From positions 1 to 64,000 of IMG/VR virus record IMGVR_UViG_3300035181_001402: a stretch of 64,000 nt of DNA. One strand, 5' to 3'. The stretch is from a virus. The notes beneath the pieces are model-generated. The model had not been told where the DNA came from and made no database searches. It worked only from the letters and a program-made list of their open reading frames with translations. Shown here piece by piece: positions 44,501 through 53,067 of the stretch (the first letter of the stretch is position 1; each line of letters begins with the position of its first letter). The translations under genes were made by a program, and so were the position numbers.

Positions 44501-44788
44501 ATGGGCATCCCTCGAAAAGGAAGCCGCCCTATCGTGGTCGATGGGAAGTCTTACCGCTACCTCGTGAAGATTTCCCATCGCTTTGAGGAGCGAGACCAGA
44601 AAGAGCTGGTCCTGATCGTCCAGGAGGTGACGCCGAAACCCGGTCGGGTTCTTTTTCGCCGCCTGTCCTACTACAGGGTCATCACGCCTCGCCTGGTTGC
44701 GGAGATGATCCCGAAGGCGCTGAAGCGAGGCTGGGACCCCAGCGCCAGGGGTATCGCCTTCTACGTTGGCGACTCGATCGACGAGTGA
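44501..44788 (+). CDS. Small protein, first of a tandem paralogue pair
   Basis: 95 residues from ATG 44501, chosen because it aligns with the start of the next gene (GTG 44492 is possible). GKSYRYLVK, PGRVLFRRLS and AEMIPKALKRGWDP match GRAYRYLVK, PGQILRTSM and INAIRQGIAKGWDP in the neighbour. No function known. Confidence 0.55.
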   Translation: MGIPRKGSRPIVVDGKSYRYLVKISHRFEERDQKELVLIVQEVTPKPGRVLFRRLSYYRVITPRLVAEMIPKALKRGWDPSARGIAFYVGDSIDE

Positions 44789-44791
44789 CCC

Positions 44792-45061
44792 ATGAGCTTC
44801 CCCAAGAAGAAGAGCAGGCGTATTCAGGTAGAGGGTAGGGCCTATCGCTATCTGGTGAAGACCCCTACCAACACCGACCCCCAACGTCATGCGGGGGGTC
44901 GGCTCATCTTGATCCAGGCTGACACGGAAAAGCCTGGACAAATACTCCGCACCTCAATGGTGATCGAGAGTGTGACTCCCTCCCTCATTATCAATGCCAT
45001 CCGGCAAGGCATTGCAAAGGGATGGGACCCGTACGAACCCGGCGCAGTCTTCGATATCTGA
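44792..45061 (+). CDS. Small protein, second of a tandem paralogue pair
   Basis: 89 residues. It shares the YRYLVK strand, the V[IT]-TP-x-L segment and the C-terminal GWDP turn with the gene at 44501; the two arose by tandem duplication and have diverged. The fold looks like a small alpha/beta unit. Function unknown. Confidence 0.55.
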   Translation: MSFPKKKSRRIQVEGRAYRYLVKTPTNTDPQRHAGGRLILIQADTEKPGQILRTSMVIESVTPSLIINAIRQGIAKGWDPYEPGAVFDI

Positions 45062-45064
45062 CCC

Positions 45065-45784
45065 ATGAAAGTCGGCATCATCTCGGATCTTCACTTCGAG
45101 TTCCAACGGGACTCGGGACGCTCTCTTCTGGAGAGCATCCTCCCCGATGGTTGCGATGTGCTCGTTGTGGCGGGAGACCTTACGGTGGGAGCCGAGCTGA
45201 TCCCGGCGCTGAGTCTCCTCTGCCACCAGTACACGGAGGTGGTCTACGTCCCTGGAAACCACGAGTACTACCGGATGACTCGTGGGGAGCTTCGCAAACG
45301 GCTGCACAACTTCGCCGGCCGACACAAGAATTTCCACTGGCTGGACAACAGCTCTGTGGTTCTCGGAGGGCAGCGCTTCCTTGGGGGTACGATGTGGTTT
45401 CGTCACGACCCCATTGCCCCGAAGGATGAGATGTGGGATTTCAAGCTCATCCCCGAGCTGGAGTCCTGGGTGTACCAGGACAATGCAGCCACCCTTGCCT
45501 TCTTCCAGAAGGAGGTGCGAGAGGGGGACATCGTCGTCACCCATCATCTCCCTTCTCCGCGGTCGACTCCAGAGCAGTACAAGGGATCCGAGATCAACTC
45601 GTTCTTCGTCTGCAACATGGAGGAGTTGATCCTCGCGAAGAAGCCTGCGATTTGTATGCACGGCCATACCCACGGGTCCTTCGACTACCAGCTTGGGAAA
45701 ACCCGAGTGCTCTGCAACCCGTTCGGGTACGCGCGGAAAGAAGAGAACCCCAAGTTCAATTTCGAGCTGACGGTCGAAGTCTGA
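45065..45784 (+). CDS. Calcineurin-like metallophosphoesterase
   Basis: 239 residues. All metal-binding signatures are present: ISDLHFEF (DxH), VVAGDLT (GD), VPGNHEYY (GNHE), VVTHHLPS (H) and MHGHTHG (GHxH). The enzyme would hydrolyse phosphodiesters or phosphomonoesters with two metals. Phage members act on nucleic acids, nucleotides or proteins; no specificity can be read. Spacing of 3 bases from the upstream paralogue pair suggests a shared mRNA. Confidence 0.87.
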   Translation: MKVGIISDLHFEFQRDSGRSLLESILPDGCDVLVVAGDLTVGAELIPALSLLCHQYTEVVYVPGNHEYYRMTRGELRKRLHNFAGRHKNFHWLDNSSVVLGGQRFLGGTMWFRHDPIAPKDEMWDFKLIPELESWVYQDNAATLAFFQKEVREGDIVVTHHLPSPRSTPEQYKGSEINSFFVCNMEELILAKKPAICMHGHTHGSFDYQLGKTRVLCNPFGYARKEENPKFNFELTVEV

Positions 45785-45796
45785 GAGTTCTTTGAT

Positions 45797-46317
45797 ATGG
45801 CGGCTGTGGCAGGGATCGTCTGGCATTTGAGGTTTTCCGAAGGTTTCAAGAGTCTCGCTTGAAGCCCACCTGCATTTTCCGTATCGGGAAGCCTTCCAGC
45901 GCCAAGCCCTACGCTCAGGTCAACATCACGGCGTCTGTGATCTTGAACCAAAAAACACCCTTGGGTAAGGACCCATCAGGTGGGGGGAATGGGGTTACTC
46001 GCCCTCAGTTCGATCCGGAGATCCCGGAGCAGGTGGCTGCATTGGCCGCAACTGTTCGGGACTCCCTGAAGAAGTTCTTCGAGGAGCATGGGGTTGAGGG
46101 TTCCGTCACCTACTGCGAACCCGTCGCCAGCTTGAAGAAGTTCCTTGGGTCGCTGCACGCGGGGAATTACACGGACCCGACCAACTTTCTGGGAGCGCAC
46201 TTCAAGGTCCCCTACGGAGCTGGTCAGAAGAAACGAGTGGATCACATCTCTCGGGACATCGCTCGACTGGCCAGTGCATTCGAGAGCGACATGGATGTCG
46301 AAGTGAAACAGGATTGA
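45797..46317 (+). CDS. Tagged hypothetical protein broken by a one-base frame change
   Basis: The obvious frame starts only at TTG 45859. A better reading begins at ATG 45797 (MAAVAG) and, with the GGG at 45812-45814 read as GGGG, continues DRLAFEVFRRFQESRLKPTC into the long frame, about 174 residues. This restores an N-terminal VFRRF matching the shared tag. The body has VTRPQFDPEIPEQVAALAATV and SRDIARLASAFESDMDVEV; no known domain. It opens a block of tagged genes (45.8-48.8 kb). Confidence 0.5.
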
Positions 46318-46340
46318 TCCTCTTGTAGGGGGGTGTGGGC

Positions 46341-46691
46341 ATGGATCTGAACAAGCGCGTGGTGGCTCGGTTTTTGGAGGCAGCGGCAGCCAAGCAACGC
46401 ACCTACCCGCAAGCTCAAGCCGAGATATTCGCCTTCCTCAAGACGAAGGGTTGGAAGGTCACGGAAGGGCTCAAGGTGCCCCACGCGACCTCACCCGACG
46501 GCAAGTTCAAGCTCTGGTTCAAGGCGCAGTCTGTGTACTTCACCCTGCCCAACGACCGCGGGCGGCATGAGTACGGGGACGCTCGAACGATCAACTACGA
46601 TCACGACATTCGCAAGATGTCGGTCGAGGAGTTCCTGGAGATGGTCCTTCACTCGAAGGAGTACCGGGAAAAGAATCCCCTCCCCCGGTAG
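46341..46691 (+). CDS. Tagged small protein
   Basis: 116 residues from ATG 46341. The first 11 residues are MDLNKRVVARF, a clean copy of the shared tag, then an Ala-rich helix (LEAAAAKQRTYPQAQAEIFAFL). The rest (GWKVTEGLKVPHATSPDGKF, then VYFTLPNDRG) looks like a small alpha/beta domain. No family recognised. Confidence 0.6.
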   Translation: MDLNKRVVARFLEAAAAKQRTYPQAQAEIFAFLKTKGWKVTEGLKVPHATSPDGKFKLWFKAQSVYFTLPNDRGRHEYGDARTINYDHDIRKMSVEEFLEMVLHSKEYREKNPLPR

Positions 46692-46718
46692 CATTTTCTC
46701 TTGTGCCCTCCCCTCAGT

Positions 46719-47510
46719 GTGAGTGACCTCGTCCATCGTGTTGCGACCCGCTATGCAGCGGTGGTCATCCCCTTCAAACCCAAACCTGGGGTCCCGACGG
46801 CCACCATTGGGGGTCGGAAGTACGTGCTGAGCACGTTCCGTGGAGAGGGGATGGACGTCTCGGAAAAGGTCGATGAGGGCGGCCCGGGGACGGGACATGC
46901 TCGCTACATTCACCTCCCGAGCAACACCCCCTGGAGATACCTGTGGGTGTTCGATGCCGAGAAGAAGATCGTGGCGATGTGGCAGGTCTCTGAGGGGGAC
47001 CTGAAGATCCATGGTCCCTCGGGACACTTCGCTTCGATGATCGTGCATCTCGAAAAGAAGGGCCAGCTCAACCGGGTCACTCACGAAGAGTACCACGACC
47101 TCGAAAAGAGGATGGAGCGGGTCTACGATGAGACCGTGTCTGGGCTCAAGACCTTTTTCGAGCAGAACGACAGCGACTTCCAAAAGAAGGTCAATGCAGG
47201 CGTTCAGGAGTACTACGCCAAGTACGTCAAGCCGAAGGTGGACCGGGCCATCTCTGATGTGTTGAACGGGGCCATTCCTTTGGGGTTCAAGCCCTACGAT
47301 AGCCCCCATCGATCCACACAGAGCCAAGCTATCGGCTACAACGTGGGTATGGTCCTCAAGAGGGAGTTGGACCTCGCGAAGGTTGAGGAAGCTCTGGTCC
47401 ACATGGGGATCAACGTGCATTCCCCCCACGAAGACAACCAGGCGACCTACTGGGCCATCGGCGACGTCAAAGATACCGTCCTTGACCGACTTTCCACCGA
47501 GTACGCCTGA
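46719..47510 (+). CDS. Tagged hypothetical protein
   Basis: 263 residues from GTG 46719, the start that places the tag MSDLVHRVATRYAA at the N-terminus like its neighbours. The body has GGRKYVLSTFRGEGMDV, a central helical part (EYHDLEKRMERVYDETVSGL) and a C-terminal VEEALVHMGINVHSP. No enzyme motif. The stop overlaps the next ATG by one base. Confidence 0.55.
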   Translation: MSDLVHRVATRYAAVVIPFKPKPGVPTATIGGRKYVLSTFRGEGMDVSEKVDEGGPGTGHARYIHLPSNTPWRYLWVFDAEKKIVAMWQVSEGDLKIHGPSGHFASMIVHLEKKGQLNRVTHEEYHDLEKRMERVYDETVSGLKTFFEQNDSDFQKKVNAGVQEYYAKYVKPKVDRAISDVLNGAIPLGFKPYDSPHRSTQSQAIGYNVGMVLKRELDLAKVEEALVHMGINVHSPHEDNQATYWAIGDVKDTVLDRLSTEYA

Positions 47511-48769
47511 TGCTACCCATCGTCTATCGTGTCGCGCGGAGCTTTCAAGCATCTTGGGCTTCAGCCTTGCCCGAGGATTTTCGTCAGGCCATGTCGAAGA
47601 TCCTCGCGTGCCTGCACTCTCTCCAAGACACGGGGTTCACTGGGATTCAGGAAACGGATGGGGCCAGTTACCACAAGGGCATGGCCAATTACGCTCAGAT
47701 TAACGAGCTGAGCGCGTTCGTCATCTACGACCTCAGTGATTTGGGGAAGGTCTGGATGAAGACCCCCATTTTGGACATGATGCGGAAGAAATGGCCCCAT
47801 GACCCCAACAAGATCCTGACGACGTTGGGACCGCATGCCTGGCAGCTCGCTGAAAAAGAAGCGAAGCAACTGGCCCAGTTGATCCCCTCGGGGAACGATT
47901 GGAAAGAGCTGCGAGATCGCTACGACCGACGACTGATGCTCCCTACTTTTCGACCGAGGCCTCACATGACGCAATCCCGCACACTTCTCCGCGTTGTCGC
48001 TCGTTTCCAGATGCAGCTTGCGATGGAGCACTCATCGCCCGAGGAAATGAAAGAGTACCTGCACGAGCACCCTCAAGCCGACCCTGCGAATCACACCGTC
48101 ACCAAAAAGGAAGATCATGGGGGTGGCGGGGAGCATGAGCATGATGCACCCAAGAAGTCCTGGAAGGAGCGCCTGCAAGGACTCGGGGCCAAAGCGAAGA
48201 AGTTCTACGAGGATGCGCCCGCGGCCGTCAAGCAGTTCTTCACCGACGATGCCTATCGTCGAACGGCCCTCATGGGGGCCCACAAGAAGCTGATGGACGC
48301 CCCGCACAACGTCGTGCAGCATGCCATCACCACCGTGAAGAACGAGGTGAAGGAGTACAAGGAAGCGGCAGCCGGGGTGAAGGCTGTCATCAAGGGGGGT
48401 TCGATGACCCCCGAGCAGAAGCACGCTTTCAAGACATTGGCCAAGCACATGGCCATCACCGCTGCGGCAACGGCTCTGACAGTCAGTGGTGGGCCTCTCG
48501 CTCTTGCAGGGGCCTTCGGAAAGACCCTCACCAAGAACCTGGCAGCACGAGCGGCAGCCGACATCCTGGGACACATCGACGGGCTCAGCGAGTACATCGA
48601 GATTGGGGAGGGCATTCACAAGCATGTTCACCACTTCCTCGCATCGGATGAGGACGCCAAGGTGGACGAGGGGATCGCCAAGTTCGTCATGGCCAAGGTC
48701 GCCAAGCAGATCCAGGACCTCGACATGGACGCGATCGAGGCGGCCCTCAAGGAAATGGACTCAGAGTAA
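47510..48769 (+). CDS. Doubly tagged ORF: two modules, possibly two genes
   Basis: 419 residues as read. Module one (from ATG 47510) starts MLPIVYRVARSF. A second copy of the tag, RTLLRVVARF, appears at residues 158-167 after ATG 47936 and 47966, followed by a His/Glu-rich linker, amphipathic helices (KSWKERLQGLGAKAKKFYED) and a hydrophobic Ala/Gly segment (ITAAATALTVSGGPLALAGAF), perhaps membrane-active. A TGATG in the +1 frame at 47934-47938 resembles the TGATGCTACC junction at 47507. The ORF may therefore be two tagged genes fused by an indel. Confidence 0.55.
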   Translation: MLPIVYRVARSFQASWASALPEDFRQAMSKILACLHSLQDTGFTGIQETDGASYHKGMANYAQINELSAFVIYDLSDLGKVWMKTPILDMMRKKWPHDPNKILTTLGPHAWQLAEKEAKQLAQLIPSGNDWKELRDRYDRRLMLPTFRPRPHMTQSRTLLRVVARFQMQLAMEHSSPEEMKEYLHEHPQADPANHTVTKKEDHGGGGEHEHDAPKKSWKERLQGLGAKAKKFYEDAPAAVKQFFTDDAYRRTALMGAHKKLMDAPHNVVQHAITTVKNEVKEYKEAAAGVKAVIKGGSMTPEQKHAFKTLAKHMAITAAATALTVSGGPLALAGAFGKTLTKNLAARAAADILGHIDGLSEYIEIGEGIHKHVHHFLASDEDAKVDEGIAKFVMAKVAKQIQDLDMDAIEAALKEMDSE

Positions 48770-48780
48770 TCCCTCCAGTT

Positions 48781-48786
48781 GGTGTA
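48781..48786 (+). promoter_or_regulatory. GGTGTA start-proximal signal
   Basis: GGTGTA ends 10 bases before ATG 48797, in the gap between the tagged block and the membrane protein gene. Confidence 0.55.
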
Positions 48787-48796
48787 CTTGGGGGAC

Positions 48797-49309
48797 ATGC
48801 CCACCTACGGAAATAAGCCCTCCCCCAAGAACCCCCTCATCCTCGGAGTGTTCTTTCTCATCCTCCTCCTCGGTTTCGGAATCACCGCGGGGTGCAAGGA
48901 TCTCCGGTTCGATCAGAACTGCGAGGGGCATCTCAAGCGAGCCGCTGACGCCAACACGGTCGAGCTGGCATACACGGAGCTGGGGACGGCCCTCCAGTAC
49001 ATCAAGTGGGCGGGGCTCACGTCTGGCAACACGTCGGTCTTCTTCGACACCCCGAACAACGACATCGGCTTCTGGTTCACGAACCTCAGCGCTTCCCAGG
49101 CGGAGTTGGCCAAGGTGACGCCCGAGACCGCCATGCTGGAGCGGAGCAACATGCTGCTCAAGCTCCGGGAGACGTTGCTCGATGGGCAAGTGGTGACCGT
49201 CCCTTCGGGCATCACGCTCTTCCCGAATGTCCAGTTCTACTTTTGGTGGGGCGTCATCTCGGCGATTGGGTTCTTCACCGGCCTGGGTGTGGGTTTGTAC
49301 CGCGCCTGA
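48797..49309 (+). CDS. Membrane protein with two predicted spans
   Basis: 170 residues from ATG 48797. One hydrophobic segment lies near the N-terminus (PLILGVFFLILLLGFGITAG) and another at the very C-terminus (FYFWWGVISAIGFFTGLGVG). The 100 residues between are soluble and helical and would face the periplasm or the cytoplasm as a loop. No family recognised. Confidence 0.6.
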   Translation: MPTYGNKPSPKNPLILGVFFLILLLGFGITAGCKDLRFDQNCEGHLKRAADANTVELAYTELGTALQYIKWAGLTSGNTSVFFDTPNNDIGFWFTNLSASQAELAKVTPETAMLERSNMLLKLRETLLDGQVVTVPSGITLFPNVQFYFWWGVISAIGFFTGLGVGLYRA

Positions 49310-49329
49310 TTGATCCGAGACCCTCGACG

Positions 49330-49335
49330 CGTGTA
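49330..49335 (+). promoter_or_regulatory. CGTGTA variant of the start-proximal signal
   Basis: CGTGTA lies 9 bases before ATG 49345; one mismatch to GGTGTA. Confidence 0.4.
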
Positions 49336-49344
49336 GAGACGACG

Positions 49345-50187
49345 ATGAGAAATCTCAGAAGCGGTCGCGAAGAAAATCTCCCCTACAGCCTCAGCCGGTG
49401 GACGGATGTCCCGGCCGCCAAGTGGGACTGGTTCAAGGAAAGCCTCCGGGAAGGCTTCATGGAGGGCTTCGACCCGCGGACCGGCGTCCCTTCGAAGTGG
49501 TCTCTCGCGCCCGAAGATACTCTCGGGCTCGTCTTCTGGACGAAGGACCCCTGGAACCTGGTCATGGATCAGCGTCTCCCCCGGGACTTCAAGGTCAAGA
49601 TCCACGTCACCGTCACGGGCTGGGAGGAAGTGGAGAAGGGAGCCCCGACCCTTCTCCAGGGGGCATCGGGACTGAAAGCTGCCTCAGTCATCTATGGCCC
49701 TGAGAACGTCACCTGGCGTTTCTCGCCCGTCCCGCTGGTCCCCAACGTCGTCGAGCGGTTCGGCCGGATCCTCGTTCACGCGGCGGATGCTGGGCTCAAG
49801 AGCGTCTTCCTGTCCTTCCTCCAGACGAACGACCTCATGGCCGAAACCCGGACCGACGTCGATCGCCTCAACATCCTCGTGCAGATTGCCGAGCTGGGCG
49901 AGAAGCACGGCGTCAAGGTCCTCCTCTGCAATGAGGACCGGCTTCTCATCGGACATCCGGATGCCCATGCGAACCTCGCCTCGGGTATCTGTGCTCCGCC
50001 GGAAGACTTCTTCCTCGCAGGTCGGGAAAAGGCCCCTTCGGAGGGCTGTGGCTGCGTCCTGATGGTCGACCCGTTCACCATCAACGAGACCTGTACGATG
50101 GGGTGCAAGTACTGCTACGCGGCAGACGTGAACCTCGCGGACAAGAAGCGCAACACAACCAAGAGGTCTCTTCCTCTCGTGCGATGA
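49345..50187 (+). CDS. DUF1848 family protein
   Basis: 280 residues from ATG 49345. It matches the DUF1848 plan: SRWTDVPA near the start, LGLVFWTKDPWNL, FKVKIHVTVTGWE, VTWRFSPVPLVP, and a C-terminus with CGC, then TINETCTMGCKYCYA, where CxxxCxxC is the radical-SAM-type iron-sulfur triad. In this family the cluster motif is C-terminal, so the protein is not truncated. Predicted to bind an Fe-S cluster; reaction unknown. Confidence 0.85.
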   Translation: MRNLRSGREENLPYSLSRWTDVPAAKWDWFKESLREGFMEGFDPRTGVPSKWSLAPEDTLGLVFWTKDPWNLVMDQRLPRDFKVKIHVTVTGWEEVEKGAPTLLQGASGLKAASVIYGPENVTWRFSPVPLVPNVVERFGRILVHAADAGLKSVFLSFLQTNDLMAETRTDVDRLNILVQIAELGEKHGVKVLLCNEDRLLIGHPDAHANLASGICAPPEDFFLAGREKAPSEGCGCVLMVDPFTINETCTMGCKYCYAADVNLADKKRNTTKRSLPLVR

Positions 50188-50615
50188 CCCCAGCCAAGAA
50201 AAAGGGGAAACCCCTCCCCAAGGACAAGCCCCGCACGACCGAATGGAAGGTATTCAGCCGGCGCAGGCTGCCGGGGGTCCAACACATCGAATACAAATCG
50301 ACGATTTGCTTGGCCTACGAGGTGGGGGAGTATCGTTGGGTCAACGGTGAAAAGCACATACAGTATCGGCGGGATGAACAAAGGGTGCATGCCTATGAGT
50401 TGGGGCATGTTACAGCCCTCAAGTTGATTGGCGGGCTGTTGCCTTATCTCTTTGACGCGGCGTACGAACTCTTCGAGAAGAGTAAAGGGTTGCAGCCGGA
50501 CCCCCGAGGAAGGGATGCCATCGTCAAGATCCCCAAGCCCGTCAAGTCGCGCAAGTTCAAGACGGCTATGGCGAAAGCTCTTCTGGGGAAGGATGATCTC
50601 GACGATGACTCCTGA
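50184..50615 (+). CDS. Hypothetical basic protein
   Basis: 143 residues from ATG 50184, in an ATGA overlap with DUF1848. A Lys/Pro-rich start (TPAKKKGKPLPKDKPRTTEW) is followed by a strand-rich middle and a basic C-terminus (PVKSRKFKTAMAKALLG). Nucleic-acid binding is possible from charge alone. No family recognised. Confidence 0.5.
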   Translation: MTPAKKKGKPLPKDKPRTTEWKVFSRRRLPGVQHIEYKSTICLAYEVGEYRWVNGEKHIQYRRDEQRVHAYELGHVTALKLIGGLLPYLFDAAYELFEKSKGLQPDPRGRDAIVKIPKPVKSRKFKTAMAKALLGKDDLDDDS

Positions 50616-50874
50616 CATATCTATCCGTACTCTGGACGAAGACTCCCCCGACCTCACGGACGAAGATATCCGTCAAGCTCAACCGACAGGCGGAGCCGAC
50701 GATGTTGTCCAAGCGCTGAAAAACTTGTCATGCTGCTCTTGTGCGGCTCGACCGGAGCCCACCTCGTACGCCCTTCGTCGAAAGGCCTCCCACTTCTACT
50801 GGAAGGTGGGGTTACGCTGCCTTGAGGGACACGAGCGGATCTTGGTTTTCCAGACGGATTGGATCGGACGATGA
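50605..50874 (+). CDS. Small Cys-containing protein
   Basis: 89 residues from ATG 50605. An acidic N-terminus (DEDSPDLTDEDIRQAQP) precedes NLSCCSCAARPEP and LRCLEGHERILVF, likely zinc-binding. It overlaps the previous gene by 11 bases and the next by four. Function unknown. Confidence 0.5.
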   Translation: MTPDISIRTLDEDSPDLTDEDIRQAQPTGGADDVVQALKNLSCCSCAARPEPTSYALRRKASHFYWKVGLRCLEGHERILVFQTDWIGR

Positions 50875-51218
50875 GCGACAACTGTTGCGATGAGGAGCCC
50901 CGATGCACCAACTGCGATCGGGACACGAAGAACAACGTGTGGCTGGAGCGAGGCACGCCGGGGGCGATCGGTATCTGCCTCCTCGACACGATGACCCGAG
51001 AGCAGGTCATCTACTGCCTGGAGCACGATGAGAAGTCCCGAGCGGACCTCCTACGGATCACATCCAACCCGGACCTCCTGGAGCTGGCTGCCACGGTCAC
51101 ACGGCTCCCGACTGTGGAGCTGATGGACGCGATGCAGAGCGACTTCAACCGGGAGGGCCCCAAGACGAACGTGCTCTACTCGACGTTCAAGGGGATCTCT
51201 CCCTGGGTGGGGTCGTGA
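50871..51218 (+). CDS. Small Cys-rich protein
   Basis: 115 residues from ATG 50871. CCDEEPRCTNCDRD forms a possible zinc knuckle at the N-terminus, followed by helices (REQVIYCLEHDEKSRADLL). No family recognised. Confidence 0.5.
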   Translation: MSDNCCDEEPRCTNCDRDTKNNVWLERGTPGAIGICLLDTMTREQVIYCLEHDEKSRADLLRITSNPDLLELAATVTRLPTVELMDAMQSDFNREGPKTNVLYSTFKGISPWVGS

Positions 51219-51751
51219 ATGAAGACCCGCCTACTGGAGACGCAGACGCAGTCCTTGGCTCCGAAGAACGCAATCGAGTGGCACAGGCTGATGACGCAGG
51301 TCCTCACCTCCGCTCAGACGATCGACTCCCGTCATCTTCCCGGTCTACGAATGGCCGTGTCGAAGGGGCAGACCGAGCAAGCTCTCCGTCGGATGGGGAT
51401 CATCTGCCAGGCGGACATCGAGCGGGAGTTCCCCAAGAAGTAGACCCTGCTGACGAAGCTCTCCAGAGCTTCTCGACCGGAGACCCCACCCAGGTCTTTG
51501 CCGCCGTTGAGAAGCTCTCTGAGGCCTACCACGAGCTTCTCGCGGAAGGTGCTCGGCTACGGTTCCGTCTGAATTTTGGGACAGCTATCTGCGAACGTTG
51601 TGAAGGGCTCAAGGCTGGGCCTGGCGTGGTTGCAACGTGTTTCCAGATCAAGAAGTGCAATTTTGGAAACGTTCGTGAAGAGGACGTTTCCAAAAAGCAT
51701 CTCAGAGTCCTGAATTCTCGAATTGGAACCGACCCCAAAATATATCCTTGA
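51219..51751 (+). CDS. Hypothetical protein broken by a one-base frame change
   Basis: The frame from ATG 51219 reads MKTRLLETQTQSLAPKN, then IICQADIEREFPKK and stops at 51443. Protein-like sequence continues one frame back with no start codon: VDPADEALQSFSTGDP, then ICERCEGLKAGPGVVATC, ending at 51751. One extra G after 51440 joins them as FPKKVDPADEAL, giving about 177 residues: a helical N-terminal domain and a Cys-containing C-terminal part. Function unknown. Confidence 0.5.
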
Positions 51752-51776
51752 CAGATCCTCCAGGTTAGGGTCCTAT
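51748..51776 (+). promoter_or_regulatory. Sigma70-like promoter candidate
   Basis: A perfect TTGACA (51748-51753) is followed after 17 bases by TCCTAT. It precedes the AT-hook gene with a leader of about 75 bases, unlike the start-proximal signals elsewhere. The -10 match is weak. Confidence 0.35.
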
Positions 51777-51855
51777 CACAGGGAACCATCTTACCGTCTT
51801 CGGCATACCCCAAAGGGACCGAGAGACGGCATGTGCATCTGGAGATCATCCCAAT

Positions 51856-52650
51856 ATGAACAAGATCACGTACGAGAGCACCCTATCCGAGCTTCAGGCC
51901 GAAGTTGCCACGAAGCAGGCCGAAGCGGTGAAGGCCGCGGACAAGGTGACGAAGTTCGTCGAAATCTTCGGTGACGGATCGTCGGCCTCAGCAGCTCCCG
52001 CAGCGGCCCCCAAGGGCAAGCCCGGCCGCAAGCCGAAGGCTGCAACGGAGGATGCCACGAGCACTCCGGAACCTGTGAAGCCGAAGGGCAAGCCGGGTCG
52101 CAAGCCGAAGGCCAAGGACGAGTCCGCCGCAGACCCGAAGCCCAAGGTGGCGGGCATGAGCCGAGCCGCGGAAGGCCGTCGCCAGGTGGCCAATGGGGAT
52201 CGTCCCAAGCTGCACGACGCCATGGCAGTCACGGCTGGGGATCGCATCGTGAACGCGGACACCCTCTTCACGGAGATGAAGGAGATGGGCTGGTTGCCCT
52301 TCTCGGACAACCCGCGAGGATACATCTCGTACACCCTCTCCTCGGCCAAGGAGACCTTCGAGAAGGTCCCGGCCAAGGGACGCGGCTTCTATCGCGTCGT
52401 GTCCTCGTACGAGGCTCCCCCTGCCCTCGTCGCGCAGAAGCTCGCCAAGGGCAGCTCGCCCAAGGCTGCCGTCGAGCCTGTCAAGGCGTCCTCGGACGAA
52501 GACAAGAAGGCGGAATCGGAAGTGAAGGCAGCTCCCGTCGAAGACGAGGCTCCCGCCACGACTCCCAAGGCGTCCGTCGTGAAGCGCAAGAGCACGGACG
52601 ACGTCCTCAAGGATGCCGGCCTCGAACTCGGCGGTCCTTTCGGCGGCTGA
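51856..52650 (+). CDS. AT-hook DNA-binding protein
   Basis: 264 residues. An N-terminal helix (TLSELQAEVATKQAEAVKAAD) is followed by two near-identical AT-hook segments, KGKPGRKPKA, about 25 residues apart. Residues about 118-178 form a globular part (RPKLHDAMAVTAGDRIVNAD, then GYISYTLSSAKETFEKV), possibly winged-helix. The Ala/Lys/Pro-rich tail is probably disordered. AT-hooks bind the minor groove of AT-rich DNA, so this may be a nucleoid-type or transcription protein. It has its own leader and promoter candidate. Confidence 0.7.
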   Translation: MNKITYESTLSELQAEVATKQAEAVKAADKVTKFVEIFGDGSSASAAPAAAPKGKPGRKPKAATEDATSTPEPVKPKGKPGRKPKAKDESAADPKPKVAGMSRAAEGRRQVANGDRPKLHDAMAVTAGDRIVNADTLFTEMKEMGWLPFSDNPRGYISYTLSSAKETFEKVPAKGRGFYRVVSSYEAPPALVAQKLAKGSSPKAAVEPVKASSDEDKKAESEVKAAPVEDEAPATTPKASVVKRKSTDDVLKDAGLELGGPFGG

Positions 52651-52679
52651 ACGATCCCTCTCTGCTTGGGAGCGGATTC

Positions 52680-52685
52680 GGTGTC
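52680..52685 (+). promoter_or_regulatory. GGTGTC variant of the start-proximal signal
   Basis: GGTGTC ends 10 bases before ATG 52696, in the gap after the AT-hook gene. Confidence 0.45.
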
Positions 52686-52695
52686 AGTATAGGCG

Positions 52696-53067
52696 ATGCC
52701 CTCCGCTCTTCTCGCTCAACACCTCGCCCAACGCCTTCTTCGCAGTCTGGCTCGAAGGACTGTCTACCTCCCGAGAAGTCGAGAGGAGGGGGACATCGGT
52801 CCCTACCATCGCATGCTCGGGTTGGAAGACGACATCGAGAAGTCCGCTCACGCCGAGTGGGTGGGGCACCTCAAGACCTGGGATCTCTCGGATCCTCCTC
52901 AAAAAGCCATCCTGACGCACGTCATAGAGAATTCCTTCCGGAATGCGCTTTACGACGTGCGTCGGTCGTTCGAAGATGACGCAGCAACGGCGTTCCCCAT
53001 CCTCAAGAAGTTCGAGGAGCAGTTCACGCCTCAAGACCTCCTGATTCCGGCAGTGGTGGAAGCATGA
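52696..53067 (+). CDS. Hypothetical helical protein
   Basis: 123 residues. The basic N-terminus (HLAQRLLRSLARRTVYLP) is followed by helices (LEDDIEKSAHAEWVGHLKTW, then SFRNALYDVRRSFEDD). No family recognised. It overlaps the next start by four bases. Confidence 0.5.
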   Translation: MPSALLAQHLAQRLLRSLARRTVYLPRSREEGDIGPYHRMLGLEDDIEKSAHAEWVGHLKTWDLSDPPQKAILTHVIENSFRNALYDVRRSFEDDAATAFPILKKFEEQFTPQDLLIPAVVEA

